Assembly: GCA_012959525.1 (NCBI GenBank) | Contig: DUDB01000026.1 | Location: 61,349 to 125,348 of the forward strand | Length of the DNA stretch: 64,000 bases | From: Planctomycetota bacterium | GTDB lineage: Bacteria > Planctomycetota > UBA1135 > GCA-002686595 | Direction of reading: 5' to 3' | Part shown: positions 16,684 to 26,110 of the stretch, one piece after another | How positions within the stretch are numbered: the stretch's first letter is position 1 | Layout: each line of letters begins with the position of its first letter | Notes under the pieces: model-generated | The model's input: only the letters and a program-made list of their open reading frames with translations | Told to the model about the DNA's origin: nothing | The model's database searches: none | Position numbers and translations under genes: made by a program

Positions 16684-17115
16684 CTAGAGCTCGGTGACCT
16701 TCACCGGCTGCTGAGCCGTGTGGGGGTGATCGGCGCCGACGTAGACCTTGAGGCGCTTGAGCATGGAGTGACCGAGGCGCGTCTTGGGCAGCATACGCCG
16801 CACGGCCAGGGTGACGATGTCCTCGGGGCGACGCTCGGCCACCTCCTCGATCTTGACCTCACGAAGTCCACCGATGTAGCCGGTGTAGTGAGGGTAGAGC
16901 TTCGTGTCGGCCTTGGTCCCGGAGAGCCGGGGCTTGGTGCAGTGGACCACGATGACGTGGGCGCCCCCGTTTTCCGACGGCGTGTAGGTCGGACGGTCCT
17001 TGCCCATGAGATTACGGGCGATGGCCGCGGCCATACGACCGAGGGTGTGTTCGCGAGCGTCGTAGAGCAACCAGCGCTCTTCAGTATCCTGTGCGCGGAC
17101 GTGGGTAGTGGTCAT
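16684..17115 (-). CDS. rplM: 50S ribosomal protein L13
   Basis: A 143-residue protein of family length. Diagnostic stretches are W-L-L-Y-D-A-R-E-H-T-L-G-R-M-A near the start, H-V-I-V-V-H-C in the middle and R-R-M-L-P-K-T-R-L-G near the C-terminus, with L-K-R-L-K-V-Y-V-G closing the domain. It is an early-assembly protein of the large subunit. It heads the rplM-rpsI-yebC run; the 201 bases upstream (17116-17316) hold no gene and include a run of eight T on the plus strand at 17291-17298, so the promoter is probably there. Confidence 0.98.
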   Translation of the reverse strand: MTTTHVRAQDTEERWLLYDAREHTLGRMAAAIARNLMGKDRPTYTPSENGGAHVIVVHCTKPRLSGTKADTKLYPHYTGYIGGLREVKIEEVAERRPEDIVTLAVRRMLPKTRLGHSMLKRLKVYVGADHPHTAQQPVKVTEL

Positions 17116-17316
17116 CGTGCTTCGCCCATCGAGGGCGCTGGCGGGGAGAAGGACTCCGCCGCCGGAGGCTGTCGCGAACCCGCGGGAGGGGTTCGTGGAA
17201 TCGGGAGTCTCAAGAATTGGGGCCCAAGAGATTAGTGTCCCGACGACGGGCCATCAATGCCCCGGGGCCGGTTCCCAGGGGCCTGCCGCTCTTTTTTTTG
17301 GAGCCTCCGCGGAAAA

Positions 17317-18393
17317 CTAGGGCGTCCAGGCCACCCAGCGCAACCAGACGTCCTCCCCAGCCACGCGTGGCGGGCCCGCCCAGGACCCCTCAGCCATGTG
17401 CGCCACCAGCACCGTCTTGCCCATGGGCAGGCCCGCTGAGAGCCAGCCGGGGAGAATGGGAGCCCCCCCCGGGGGGGGAACCTCCGGAGGCGACCCGGGC
17501 AGGGGCTCGCCCAATTCCCAGGCTCCGTGAAAACGCCAGGAGCCGTCCTCGGTACGGGTCCAGACTCGATCCATGGCTCCCCAGGCGTTCAGCTCGGGTC
17601 CACACCGTCGAGTCTGCGGATCCAGATTCGAGAGTGCCGTCAGGGTCCCGTTGTCCAACTGAACCTCTTGGGAGTGGCCCCACTCCCCCAAGGCCACCTC
17701 CCAGCGCAAGCGACCCGATTGCGTGCCTTCCATGCGCAGGCAATCCTCGGGTTCCAGGCTCAGGGGCCCCGCAGCACTGCGGGCCAGCAACCATGGCATG
17801 CCCGGCCCGTTCGGGTTCCCGGAGCCCTCCATGACACGCACGCGGGTGGCAACGCGATCCCCTTGGGCCCCCACCAGCCACACGCTCCCGCAACCCAGTG
17901 CACAGGCCAGCAAGAACGCGGTCGGCGGCGATGAGCGCAGCCCGACCACGAGCAATGCCGTTGCCAGAGCCAAGGCCAATGAAGGGAGTGTGGCCCGAAT
18001 CTGACCGGGCTTCACGGGCGGCCTCGTCCTCTGACGCAGACGGGGTGAGTAGCTCTCCCACTCCAGCCGGCGCTCATCTTTACTTACCCAGCCAGCGAAG
18101 ACGGCGCGCCCCTCCTTGGGGTGCACCTGGATTCGCGGAGCCTGACCGTCCAGGGCACGCGGGGGCAGGGGAACGATCAACTCACGGCTCTCCCCGGCCG
18201 CCAGCCCCAATTCAACCCGTGTCTGGCCCGCTTCGCCCATCTCCAGGAACACGCTCTGCAGAGGCCCGTGCAGTTCGAGGCGCCCGAACTCCAAGAGATC
18301 CCCGTCGGCTCCCGGGTGTGAGCGTGCTGGGCTGGCAGCCAAAAGGACAAGGGCGAAGATGGCGAGCCAGAGCGCGTGTTGCAGAGTCTTCAC
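17317..18393 (-). CDS. Secreted or membrane hypothetical protein
   Basis: A 358-residue protein from GTG 18393; GGAGGTG ends 5 bases before it, and the GTG overlaps the upstream stop (GTGA). Residues 1-26 are a signal peptide ending S-P-A-R-S. The mature part begins with a beta-sandwich-like stretch, then has one or two hydrophobic helices (residues ~135-185, L-A-L-A-L-A-T-A-L-L-V-V-G-L and F-L-L-A-C-A-L-G-C-G). The C-terminal part has no recognised motif but contains a C8G8 tract. It is translationally coupled to the membrane protein at 18390. Confidence 0.65.
   Translation of the reverse strand: MKTLQHALWLAIFALVLLAASPARSHPGADGDLLEFGRLELHGPLQSVFLEMGEAGQTRVELGLAAGESRELIVPLPPRALDGQAPRIQVHPKEGRAVFAGWVSKDERRLEWESYSPRLRQRTRPPVKPGQIRATLPSLALALATALLVVGLRSSPPTAFLLACALGCGSVWLVGAQGDRVATRVRVMEGSGNPNGPGMPWLLARSAAGPLSLEPEDCLRMEGTQSGRLRWEVALGEWGHSQEVQLDNGTLTALSNLDPQTRRCGPELNAWGAMDRVWTRTEDGSWRFHGAWELGEPLPGSPPEVPPPGGAPILPGWLSAGLPMGKTVLVAHMAEGSWAGPPRVAGEDVWLRWVAWTP
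17463..17478. repeat. C8G8 homopolymeric palindrome inside a coding region
   Basis: Eight C followed directly by eight G form a perfect 16-bp palindrome inside the gene at 17317-18393, encoding Pro-Pro-Gly-Gly. Such tracts are prone to slippage and would frameshift the last ~50 codons if they changed by one base. Confidence 0.8.
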
Positions 18394-19109
18394 TCGGACA
18401 CCTCCTCTTCTTCCGAGGGTTCGCTACCCGCTTCAGGCGATGCGGCGTTCTCTTCGCCGCTTGCTTCACCACCCTCCTCGCTGTCCTCGTCGATCAGCTG
18501 CACGGGTGGACTGGCCAGCAGCACGAGCCCCACCGCAAGAGCGGCGGGCAGGATCGGCCACTGAAAGTCCATGGCCATGGCACGCCCATGGGCCCACTCC
18601 AAGGGTGAGAGTGCGGCGTAGACGGCCAAGCCCTCTACGGCTCCCCCCGCCGACCCGTCCCAGCCAGCCACGGCCTGCAGCACGGGGGCCAACAGCACGC
18701 ACGACAGCCAGCCCCAGGCGTAGCGCAGTGCCCCCTGCCCCGAGCGGCTGGATCGCTGGGCCGCAACCTGCAACGTGACTGCCAGGAGAGCGCCGCAAAA
18801 GAGGGTGAGGTAGAGGCCCGCAGCCGGGAAGCCCGCGGCCCGGTCCAGAGCACCCGCCAAGCACAAGAGCGGGCCCATGAGCGCCACGGACAGCCCGACC
18901 CGCGTGGACAGGCCGGCCATTTGAACCGGACGCTCATCCGAGCCGGTGTCGCGCGCAACCCTGGGGACCCCCGCCAGGGTGATCCATATCAACAGCATGC
19001 TGGCCGAGCGCGGCACCCCCGCCAGAGCCTCCAAGCCCAGCGTGGGGCCCGCCAGGAGAACGAAACACAGCAGCCAGCTGATAGTTGCAGTCACCATCGG
19101 GGCCACCAC
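18390..19109 (-). CDS. Polytopic membrane protein with acidic C-terminal tail
   Basis: A 239-residue protein with about six hydrophobic helices (for example I-S-W-L-L-C-F-V-L-L-A-G-P near the start and P-I-L-P-A-A-L-A-V-G-L-V-L-L-A near residue 185). The last ~35 residues are almost all Glu, Ser, Gly and Ala. GTG 19109 and ATG 19097 are both possible starts. It sits between the FtsQ-like gene (25 bases upstream) and the secreted protein (4-base overlap), so the three are probably one operon. No family recognised. Confidence 0.65.
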   Translation of the reverse strand: MVAPMVTATISWLLCFVLLAGPTLGLEALAGVPRSASMLLIWITLAGVPRVARDTGSDERPVQMAGLSTRVGLSVALMGPLLCLAGALDRAAGFPAAGLYLTLFCGALLAVTLQVAAQRSSRSGQGALRYAWGWLSCVLLAPVLQAVAGWDGSAGGAVEGLAVYAALSPLEWAHGRAMAMDFQWPILPAALAVGLVLLASPPVQLIDEDSEEGGEASGEENAASPEAGSEPSEEEEVSE

Positions 19110-19134
19110 CGCCTACGCTCTCGGGTCGTCGAGC

Positions 19135-20073
19135 TCATCTGTAGTACTCGGCCTCGTCGAATCGCACGTCCACCGCATCAAAGCCCCGTTCGAGGGCCTC
19201 GCTCACGTGCCCCCACTTCGCCTCCACGGGTAGCTCGCCCGGCCCCGCCTCACAGGGAGCATCCCCGAAGTGGATCACCCGTCCGTGGGATTCGCTCCCC
19301 ACGCCTTCCAACTCCAAGCGTGCGCCACCGGGCAGTCCATCGAAGGCCACTTCACGGGTGGCGTCAATCAAGGCCCGCCCCATGCGCACCCTGTCCGCCG
19401 TGCCGAGGTGCTCCACCAGGGAGCGTGCAATGTCGAGAGCTGCCAACACCGAACCATTCTTCAGTTCGTCACCCACTTGCGGGGCATGGATCCCTCCGGC
19501 ATCGAATCCTGCCAGCACGGGTAGGAAGTAAGCCTCTTCGGCGGAACCCATCCGGTGCGGCACATCTGCCGCACCCGGTAGGAGTACACCGCGCGCATCC
19601 TTGTCGTCGGGGATCATGGCCACCGGATAGTACTTGGAACTCCAGCGCACACAGGCAATGGGTTGGTGCAGGCGCAGGGGGATGTCGAGCCCATCGGGCC
19701 GAATGAACCGAGCGGACCCGACCTTTTCCACAAACGGCAGCTGTTCAATCTTCGAGCACAAGCTCTCCAAGGCGCTTCGGTCGTCCGCCCGCACGCGTCC
19801 CTCCTCGGCCAGAAACTGGCGCAGGGTGTCGGACCACTGGGGGAATACGTCGGGGCATTCCCTGAAGAGCGCACTGCGCGTCAAGTCCACCCACGCCCCT
19901 GCACGCGAGCGAGCCTCGCTCTCCGATGTACGCCAGACCCAGCCGACTCCTGCCAAGACTATGACCAGGGGAACCCAGACGGGAATTGAACCCAAAACCC
20001 CGGCGCGGCTTGCAGCAGTCCGCGCCAGAGCAGCCTGGCGTACCGGCGCGGGGGCGTATGCTTGAGGTTCCAT
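19135..20073 (-). CDS. Single-pass membrane protein, FtsQ/DivIB-like by shape
   Basis: A 312-residue protein. A cytoplasmic N-terminus of ~30 residues is followed by one transmembrane helix (P-V-W-V-P-L-V-I-V-L-A-G-V-G-W-V-W). The periplasmic part contains L-P-F-V-E-K-V-G-S-A-R-F, then L-D-I-P-L-R-L-H-Q-P-I-A-C-V-R-W, close in spacing to the POTRA/beta region of FtsQ ('L-P-W-V...V-x-R-x-x-P-x-x-L-x-I-x-L-x-E-x-x-P-V-A'), then G-V-L-L-P-G and a terminal F-D-A-V-D-V-R-F-D. FtsQ tethers the FtsL/FtsB divisome subcomplex. The match is a pattern read by eye, with no division genes next to it, so the call is tentative. Confidence 0.5.
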   Translation of the reverse strand: MEPQAYAPAPVRQAALARTAASRAGVLGSIPVWVPLVIVLAGVGWVWRTSESEARSRAGAWVDLTRSALFRECPDVFPQWSDTLRQFLAEEGRVRADDRSALESLCSKIEQLPFVEKVGSARFIRPDGLDIPLRLHQPIACVRWSSKYYPVAMIPDDKDARGVLLPGAADVPHRMGSAEEAYFLPVLAGFDAGGIHAPQVGDELKNGSVLAALDIARSLVEHLGTADRVRMGRALIDATREVAFDGLPGGARLELEGVGSESHGRVIHFGDAPCEAGPGELPVEAKWGHVSEALERGFDAVDVRFDEAEYYR

Positions 20074-20127
20074 CCCGGAGAGGTTTCCCCCGCGAGGGAC
20101 GAGCCACTGCGCGGAGAAACCGTCCCG

Positions 20128-20388
20128 TCAGTTGCGGGCCGTTACCAGACGCGTTTCTTTCGACCGGTCTTCACCGACCAAACGGGAACCCCCGGAGCCT
20201 CCCGCCAAGCGGCGAGTAGCCTCTTCAATAAACAGGTCCAGGGAAGTTTGGATCTCGACCACCTGCTCCCTGGAGAGGGCGATGGTCTTTCCGGCCCCCT
20301 GGGAGTGCAGCTCGTGACCCAGCAGACGGGAGACGACTTTGATGTGGGCGAGGTGGCGGTGGAGTTGGTTGCCTTGCTTGCTGTCCAT
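20128..20388 (-). CDS. Small hypothetical protein (86 residues)
   Basis: An ATG-started frame upstream of the FtsQ-like gene on the same strand. The predicted protein has an amphipathic helical core (H-I-K-V-V-S-R-L-L-G-H-E-L and E-I-Q-T-S-L-D-L-F-I-E-E-A) of the kind seen in small planctomycete coiled-coil proteins, and a basic tail. No ribosome-binding site is clear. It fills an otherwise empty 510-base gap and its codon choice is like its neighbours, so it is probably real, but the function is unknown. Confidence 0.5.
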   Translation of the reverse strand: MDSKQGNQLHRHLAHIKVVSRLLGHELHSQGAGKTIALSREQVVEIQTSLDLFIEEATRRLAGGSGGSRLVGEDRSKETRLVTARN

Positions 20389-20582
20389 GGTGTGTGATTC
20401 TGAGCTTCGGTGGAGGTGGATTCGTCGGACGCGCCGAGAGCCGCGGGTGGGCTTGGTGGCACCCTCCCTCAGCCTTCTCGGGCTCGGTGGCGGGGCACCG
20501 AGTAACTTTGATACCCATTGGGAGGGTCCGGCTCAAGAACTGACTTGTGAAGTCCCCCGGGATTGCCAATCCTCCCCATCCC

Positions 20583-22679
20583 ATGCCTCAAGACCCATCC
20601 AGCAATTCTGGCGACACACCCTTCGGGTTTCTCCCCGCGGAGCCCTCGCCCCCTGAGAAGGGAGAGCGCCTGAGCGAGTGGAAGGGATACCAGCTTCTTC
20701 CCTTCCAGATCCAGGCCGTGGAGGCGGTGCGCAAAGGCAACAACGTTCTGGTGGCGGCGCCTACGGGATCGGGCAAGACACTGGTGGCCGAGTACGCCAT
20801 TGAGGACGCGGTGCGGCGCGGCAAGCGCTGCATCTATACCTCGCCTATCAAGGCTCTCTCCAATCAGAAGTACAGGGATTTCCGAGACGACCCGGAGGTG
20901 GACGTCGGGCTCATGACCGGAGACGTCACGATCCATCCCCAGGGCCGGGTGCTCATCATGACGACCGAGATCCTGCGCAATGCGATCTTCGAAAACCCCA
21001 GTCTCCTGGACGACGTGGGCTTCGTTGTCTTCGATGAGATCCACTTCATGGACGACAGGGAGCGCGGAACGGTCTGGGAGGAGAGCCTGATCTTCTTGCC
21101 CGAGAGCGTGCGTCTGATCTGCCTCTCGGCCACGGTGAGCAACGTGGAGCAGTTGGGGTCCTGGCTGAGCGAGATCCGCACGCAGCCCATGGAGGTCGTG
21201 CGCGAATCCCGGCGACCGGTGCCCCTGGCCCACTACTGCTGGACGGAGCGCAACGGCACCTTTATTCCCGGCAAGCTCAAGGGCATCCGCAACCGCGCGC
21301 AATCGGCAAAGGCAGCAGGGGGCAACCGCAGGGGTGGACGACGCGGTGGCCGCGGTCGACGGGGACGGGGCGGGGGCTTCAGCGCGCCCCCCGATCCCAC
21401 ACCCCTGTTCGATGAGTTGATCGCCGAGAAAGAAATGCCCGCGCTGGTCTTCTCCTTCTCGCGCAAGGACTGCGAGCGCCTGGCTCGACGGAACGAGCAC
21501 CGCCAGCTGCTCTCCCCTGAAGAGGCCAAGGCCATGGAGGCGCTCCAGCTGGAGCTGGTCGAGCTCTTTCAGATGCCCGAACGCACCCTGCGTGGGGAGA
21601 TCTTCGCCCTGGCCCGGGGCGGTGTGGGCTACCACCACGCAGGCATGCTGCCGGTCTTCAAGGAGATGGTGGAGCGCATGTTCACCGCAGGTCTACTGAA
21701 GATGCTCTTCACCACCGAGACCTTCGCCCTCGGGATCAACATGCCCGCACGCTCGGTGGTCTTCAACGCCCTGCGCAAGTTCGATGGGGTGTCCTTCGAT
21801 TACCTGCGGACCCGCGACTTCCTGCAGATGGCCGGGCGCGCCGGGCGCCAGGGAATTGACACGAAAGGCCAGGTCTACTGCGTGTTGGGCGACCGGGACC
21901 TGCTCGAGGCTCCCCTCGAACGGCTCTTCGCAGGCAAGCCGGAGGCGGTCACCAGCCGCTTCAACCTCTCCTACTCCTCGATCCTGCATCTGGTGGAACG
22001 GGTAGGACGCGAGTACCTGCATGAAGCTTGGGAGCGGTCCTTCCACTGCTACCAGGGGCGCGAGGGCAATGAGAAGGCCCGCAAGAGGCAGCGCAGGGAC
22101 CAGCGACGCTCCATCGATCGCTACCTCGCCCTGCTCGACGAGCTGGAGTACCTGGACGGAGATTCGCTCACCCCTCGGGGCCGGGTGGCCTGCACCTTGA
22201 ACGGCTACGAGCTGCAGATGAGCGAGCTCCTCTTCCGCGGCACCCTCGAGAACCTGAATCCCAAGGCCTTGGCCACGGTGCTGGTGGGCCTGGTCTACGA
22301 GGAGCGCCGACGGCACGACCCGCCACAGGTGCCCGAGCGCATGTATGGGGCTCTGCGCCGCTCCGTCTCAGGAGTGGTCAGGGAGATAAACGGCCTCGAG
22401 GCACGCCTGGGCATCGACCCGCCCGTCAAGCGCCCGGACTGGGGCCTGACCCCCGCCGTACAGCGCTGGTATGAGGGAGCCGACCTGGAGGAGCTGGAGG
22501 AGTTGGGCGGCTCGACATCCGGGGACATCTGCCGGGTGTTCCGCATGAGCGTCCAGCTTATGCGCAATGTGAGACGGGCCGTCGGCCCCGATTCTGACCT
22601 CGCAGACCTGCTCCAGGATGCCGTCACGGCCCTCAACCGCGATGAAATCGATGCTCGCAAGCAGCTGGAGCTGGGGTAA
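20583..22679 (+). CDS. Ski2/Mtr4-like DExH-box RNA helicase (HelY type)
   Basis: A 698-residue superfamily 2 helicase from ATG 20583 (an in-frame GTG at 20547 is weaker). Motifs in order: F-Q near residue 37, Walker A A-P-T-G-S-G-K-T, Ia T-S-P-I-K-A-L-S-N-Q-K, II D-E-I-H-F, III S-A-T-V-S-N, IV A-L-V-F-S-F-S-R-K-D, V G-I-N-M-P-A, and VI Q-M-A-G-R-A-G-R-Q-G. The C-terminal ~150 residues match the DSHCT domain of Ski2/Mtr4/HelY proteins, which unwind RNA in decay and rRNA processing. An unusual basic Arg/Gly-rich insert (residues ~243-268, repeated R-R-G-G-R) lies between motif III and motif IV and probably contacts RNA. The gene stands alone on the plus strand. Confidence 0.92.
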   Translation: MPQDPSSNSGDTPFGFLPAEPSPPEKGERLSEWKGYQLLPFQIQAVEAVRKGNNVLVAAPTGSGKTLVAEYAIEDAVRRGKRCIYTSPIKALSNQKYRDFRDDPEVDVGLMTGDVTIHPQGRVLIMTTEILRNAIFENPSLLDDVGFVVFDEIHFMDDRERGTVWEESLIFLPESVRLICLSATVSNVEQLGSWLSEIRTQPMEVVRESRRPVPLAHYCWTERNGTFIPGKLKGIRNRAQSAKAAGGNRRGGRRGGRGRRGRGGGFSAPPDPTPLFDELIAEKEMPALVFSFSRKDCERLARRNEHRQLLSPEEAKAMEALQLELVELFQMPERTLRGEIFALARGGVGYHHAGMLPVFKEMVERMFTAGLLKMLFTTETFALGINMPARSVVFNALRKFDGVSFDYLRTRDFLQMAGRAGRQGIDTKGQVYCVLGDRDLLEAPLERLFAGKPEAVTSRFNLSYSSILHLVERVGREYLHEAWERSFHCYQGREGNEKARKRQRRDQRRSIDRYLALLDELEYLDGDSLTPRGRVACTLNGYELQMSELLFRGTLENLNPKALATVLVGLVYEERRRHDPPQVPERMYGALRRSVSGVVREINGLEARLGIDPPVKRPDWGLTPAVQRWYEGADLEELEELGGSTSGDICRVFRMSVQLMRNVRRAVGPDSDLADLLQDAVTALNRDEIDARKQLELG

Positions 22680-22822
22680 GGCCGCGATAAACTCAGTTGC
22701 CGGAGTCACCAGGGGGGGTAGTCGATTGCACAGGCCCCCTACTCCGGTACAATCCCAGGATAGGGTCTGCACGGAAAACGCTCTGGTACCCCTTCTCCCC
22801 CCACCCTGCAGACCCCCAAAGC

Positions 22823-23665
22823 ATGCTCCTGTCCTTCACCCTCGCGGTCCTGCCCGCGATCGGGCCCGCGCCCGTACACCCCCTGAGCCGTGCGGCAGCT
22901 GAAAGAGCTCCGCACGGGGTGGTTGCCGCCCAGGACAGCGGCAAGGAAACCTCGGCGCTCGCGCTCGTTGGAGACGACACCAAGACACTTGTTCGCCTGA
23001 CCACCTTGGACAAGGTGCACTTGGCCGCCAACTACTATCCGCCGCGCTCGAAGACTAAGCGCTCCCCGGCCATCATCCTGCTCCACGATGCCGGCGGTCA
23101 GCGCAAGGGCTTGCGGCCCATGGCCGAGTACCTCAACAAGAAGGGCTTCGCCGTACTGCTCCTGGACCTTCGGAGTCACGGTGATAGCGCGACCGAGAAA
23201 ATGGACTGGTCCAAGCTGGACGAGCGCGGCCGCACGACCCAGTGGGCCTTCGCCAGTCGGGACCTGGCCGCCGCGGCCAAGTTCCTCCGAGGGCAGAAAG
23301 GAGTGCACACGGCCAACCTGACGGTGATCGGGCTTGGAGCGGGTTCGAGCCTGGCCCTGCGCCACGCCCAGGAAGACGAGAACGTACGCGCCACGGTGCT
23401 GCTCAACCCGCCGGAGAAGGCGTTGGGCATCAAGATGGCCAGCGCCCTGACGGATCTGGGTGGTTTGCCAACCCTGATCGTGAGCCCCAAGGAAAGTCGC
23501 GAGATCCATTCCGGGCTCCAGATCCAGTGCCACAAGGGCAACGACGGCCTTGAGTACGTGGACCTCCAGAGCCTCAAGTCCAGCGCCAAGGACCTGCTGG
23601 CGGACAAGCGCCTGAACAACGGCGTCTACACGTGGCTCAAGACCCACGTGCTCTCCCCAAAGTAA
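22823..23665 (+). CDS. Secreted alpha/beta-hydrolase-fold protein without the usual nucleophile
   Basis: A 280-residue protein from ATG 22823; an in-frame start at 22697 would place 42 residues before the signal peptide. Residues 1-20 are an export signal. The fold is visible as I-I-L-L-H-D-A-G-G (oxyanion region), V-L-L-L-D-L-R-S-H-G-D-S and V-I-G-L-G-A-G-S-S-L. The nucleophile elbow, normally G-x-S-x-G, reads G-L-G-A-G with Gly172 at the Ser position, so the protein may be inactive or a binding protein, unless Ser174 or Ser175 takes over. It lies 144 bases downstream of the helicase gene. Confidence 0.8.
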   Translation: MLLSFTLAVLPAIGPAPVHPLSRAAAERAPHGVVAAQDSGKETSALALVGDDTKTLVRLTTLDKVHLAANYYPPRSKTKRSPAIILLHDAGGQRKGLRPMAEYLNKKGFAVLLLDLRSHGDSATEKMDWSKLDERGRTTQWAFASRDLAAAAKFLRGQKGVHTANLTVIGLGAGSSLALRHAQEDENVRATVLLNPPEKALGIKMASALTDLGGLPTLIVSPKESREIHSGLQIQCHKGNDGLEYVDLQSLKSSAKDLLADKRLNNGVYTWLKTHVLSPK

Positions 23666-23789
23666 AGCCGCAGGGGAAGTGACGGGCACCCGTCCGGCAT
23701 GGCTGCGAGAGTGGGAATTGGATGTTCTCATGCTTTGATCGGACACCCGGAATTGGTCCAATCGGTCTACCTCCCGCAGGTGACCGCCA

Positions 23790-25880
23790 TTGACCGACTC
23801 TCCCCCGGAACCGCAACAGCCCTCCCCGTCCGATCCTGAGTTGGGAGACGAGGAGCGCTCCTGGTTGTTCGCCGAGGGGGATGCGGCATCGGATGAGGAG
23901 CCGGCGGGCGAAGCCCTCAAGACGTGGGAGTTGCCCAGCATGCCCCCCCGCAGCGGGGTTCAGGAGACGGTGGACGAGCGGGTAGAGTGCATTCAGGAGG
24001 CCGTGCGGCGCACTTTCGGGTTTGACGGCCTGCGCCCGATTCAGGAGCAGGCCGTGCGAGCCACCCTGGAAGGCAAGGACAGCCTGGTGGTCCTCCCCAC
24101 CGGCGGCGGCAAGAGCCTGTGCTTTCAGGCCCCGGCCCTGACCGAACCGGGCCTGGCCTTGGTGGTCAGTCCCTTGATCGCCTTGATGAAGGATCAGATC
24201 GATGGTCTGAACGCCAGCGGTGTCCCCGCCCGCATGTGGACCAGCGCCCAGAGCAGCGAGGACATCCGCACGGTTCAGCGCGAACTGGACGACGGCCAGC
24301 TGAGTCTGCTCTACGTCTCACCGGAGAGGCTGGCGGCCCCGGGGTTCCTGGAGCGAGTGATGCGGGCCGGGGCCTGGATGGTGGCCGTGGACGAGGCCCA
24401 CTGCATCAGTCACTGGGGCCACGACTTCCGGCCCGAGTACCGCATGCTGGGTGAGCTGAAGGCGCGCCATCCCGAACTGACCGTGACGGCCCTGACCGCA
24501 ACGGCCACCCCCCGCGTACAGGCGGACATCGTGAGCGCGCTGGGCCTGCACGCGCCCTTGGAGTTGGTGGCCAGTTGCGACAGGCCCAACCTCACCTACC
24601 GCGCCCTGCCTCGCACGGACCTGGTGGGTCAGTGCATGCAGGTCGTCGAACGCCATCCCCGCCAGGCGGGCATCATCTACTGCCTACGGCGCAAGGACAC
24701 CGAGTCCCTGGCCCGCAAGCTGGCTGGCAACGGAGTGCGCTGCCTGCCCTACCACGCGGGCCTCACGAGCCAGCAGCGGCACCAAGCCCAGGACTCCTTC
24801 CTCTCCGAAGGCACGGACGTGATCGTGGCCACCGTAGCTTTCGGCATGGGCATCGATCGGCCCGACGTACGCTTTGTGATCCACGCCAGCCTGCCCAAGG
24901 GAATCGAGCAGTACAGCCAAGAGACCGGCCGCGCCGGGCGCGACGGCTTGAGCGCGGAGTGCCTCATGCTGTACTCGGGCGCCGACTACCACCTCTGGCG
25001 CAGCATCCTGGAGCGCAGCGCTCGGGAGGGTGCCGAGGAGGGGCTGGAGGGCATGGACCAGTTCCTGGAGACCGCTCTGGATCGTCTCTCGGAGTTGTGG
25101 TCCCTGGCCGGGCGCGCCACGTGCCGCCACCGGGCTCTGGTGGAGCACTTTGGCCAGCGCTGGGAGGGTGAAGGCTGCGGCGCGTGCGATGTGTGCCTGG
25201 GAGAGTTAGAGGAGGTCTCCGGGGCCACCGTTGTCGCCCAGAAGATCCTCTCATGCGTTGTACGCTGCGACCAGCGCTACGGTGCCGCCCACGTGAGCGA
25301 CGTCTTGCGCGGGGCGGACACGGCGCGCATCCGCGAGCGGGGTCACGACACCCTCAGTACCTATGGACTCCTGAAGGACCAACCGGGACGCGGAATCCGC
25401 TCATGGATCGATCAGCTCCTGGGTCTCGGACATCTTGCCCTAGCACGCGGGGACTACCCCACCCTCTCTCTGACCGAGTCCGGCGCGGAGGTCTTGCGTG
25501 GGGAAGCCGAGGTCAGCCTGTTTCTCCCGCGGCTTCCCAAGGGAGCCAAGCGCAAGAGCTCCCCTCTGGCCGCCGCCACCGAGGAGGGGGGACCCGAGCC
25601 CGATCCCAAGCTGTTTGAACACCTCCGCAAACTGCGCCGCAAGCTGGCCAGGGAGCGCGGCGTCCCTCCCTACATCCTCTTCAACGACCGCACCCTGGCC
25701 CTCATGGCCGCCCACCGCCCCAGCACACGGGAAGACCTCCTGGCTCTCAAGGGTGTGGGAGAACGCAAGGCCACGGACCCCGGCCCGTTGTTTCTGGAAG
25801 CGATCGCCGGCTTCGGTGGGACAGAGGTCCCCCCTCCGGACGGAAAGGCACCTGCGGAAGCGGGAACCGGCACCCGCTAG
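23790..25880 (+). CDS. recQ: RecQ family ATP-dependent DNA helicase
   Basis: A 696-residue 3'-5' DNA helicase acting in recombination and fork repair. Helicase motifs: P-T-G-G-G-K-S (I), [11 protein letters not shown] (Ia), [14 protein letters not shown] (II plus the RecQ aromatic loop), A-L-T-A-T-A-T-P (III), and [10 protein letters not shown] (VI). A zinc-binding Cys cluster (C-R-H...C-G-A-C-D-V-C), a winged-helix region and a C-terminal HRDC domain follow. The best start is TTG 23790 with a weak AGGTG upstream; no in-frame ATG precedes the ~50-residue acidic extension. A perfect hairpin overlaps the stop codon. Confidence 0.95.
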   Translation: MTDSPPEPQQPSPSDPELGDEERSWLFAEGDAASDEEPAGEALKTWELPSMPPRSGVQETVDERVECIQEAVRRTFGFDGLRPIQEQAVRATLEGKDSLVVLPTGGGKSLCFQAPALTEPGLALVVSPLIALMKDQIDGLNASGVPARMWTSAQSSEDIRTVQRELDDGQLSLLYVSPERLAAPGFLERVMRAGAWMVAVDEAHCISHWGHDFRPEYRMLGELKARHPELTVTALTATATPRVQADIVSALGLHAPLELVASCDRPNLTYRALPRTDLVGQCMQVVERHPRQAGIIYCLRRKDTESLARKLAGNGVRCLPYHAGLTSQQRHQAQDSFLSEGTDVIVATVAFGMGIDRPDVRFVIHASLPKGIEQYSQETGRAGRDGLSAECLMLYSGADYHLWRSILERSAREGAEEGLEGMDQFLETALDRLSELWSLAGRATCRHRALVEHFGQRWEGEGCGACDVCLGELEEVSGATVVAQKILSCVVRCDQRYGAAHVSDVLRGADTARIRERGHDTLSTYGLLKDQPGRGIRSWIDQLLGLGHLALARGDYPTLSLTESGAEVLRGEAEVSLFLPRLPKGAKRKSSPLAAATEEGGPEPDPKLFEHLRKLRRKLARERGVPPYILFNDRTLALMAAHRPSTREDLLALKGVGERKATDPGPLFLEAIAGFGGTEVPPPDGKAPAEAGTGTR

Positions 25881-25887
25881 GGGTGCC
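25869..25887. terminator. Hairpin overlapping the recQ stop codon
   Basis: GGCACCC and GGGTGCC form a perfect 7-bp stem around GCTAG, which contains the recQ stop TAG (25878-25880). No U-tract follows, so it may act as a 3'-end RNA structure or a Rho-dependent boundary rather than a classical terminator. Confidence 0.4.
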
Positions 25888-26110
25888 CCAGCTCGAGACA
25901 GTCGGGACTTCAGCGTGGAGATCGACTCAATTTGATATCGCTGTCATCATTGCGTCCCATACGAAGTTCCATTTCCGGATCGGCCTTCAGGTGAGCCCTT
26001 CGGGACGACCGATAGGAGGATTAGCCCACCACGGGCCCCCCACTGCAGCGCCATGACCGGCATGAGCCGGCACGCTCGGCGGGGACCGCAAACCAACTCC
26101 TGTTCCACCC

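Noticed and set aside
17291..17298. T8 run as an intrinsic terminator
   Set aside because: No stable GC hairpin lies directly before it on the plus strand, and no plus-strand gene ends there.
20469..21638. Long minus-strand open frame opposite the helicase gene
   Set aside because: No motif or start signal; it is the antisense shadow of the helicase.
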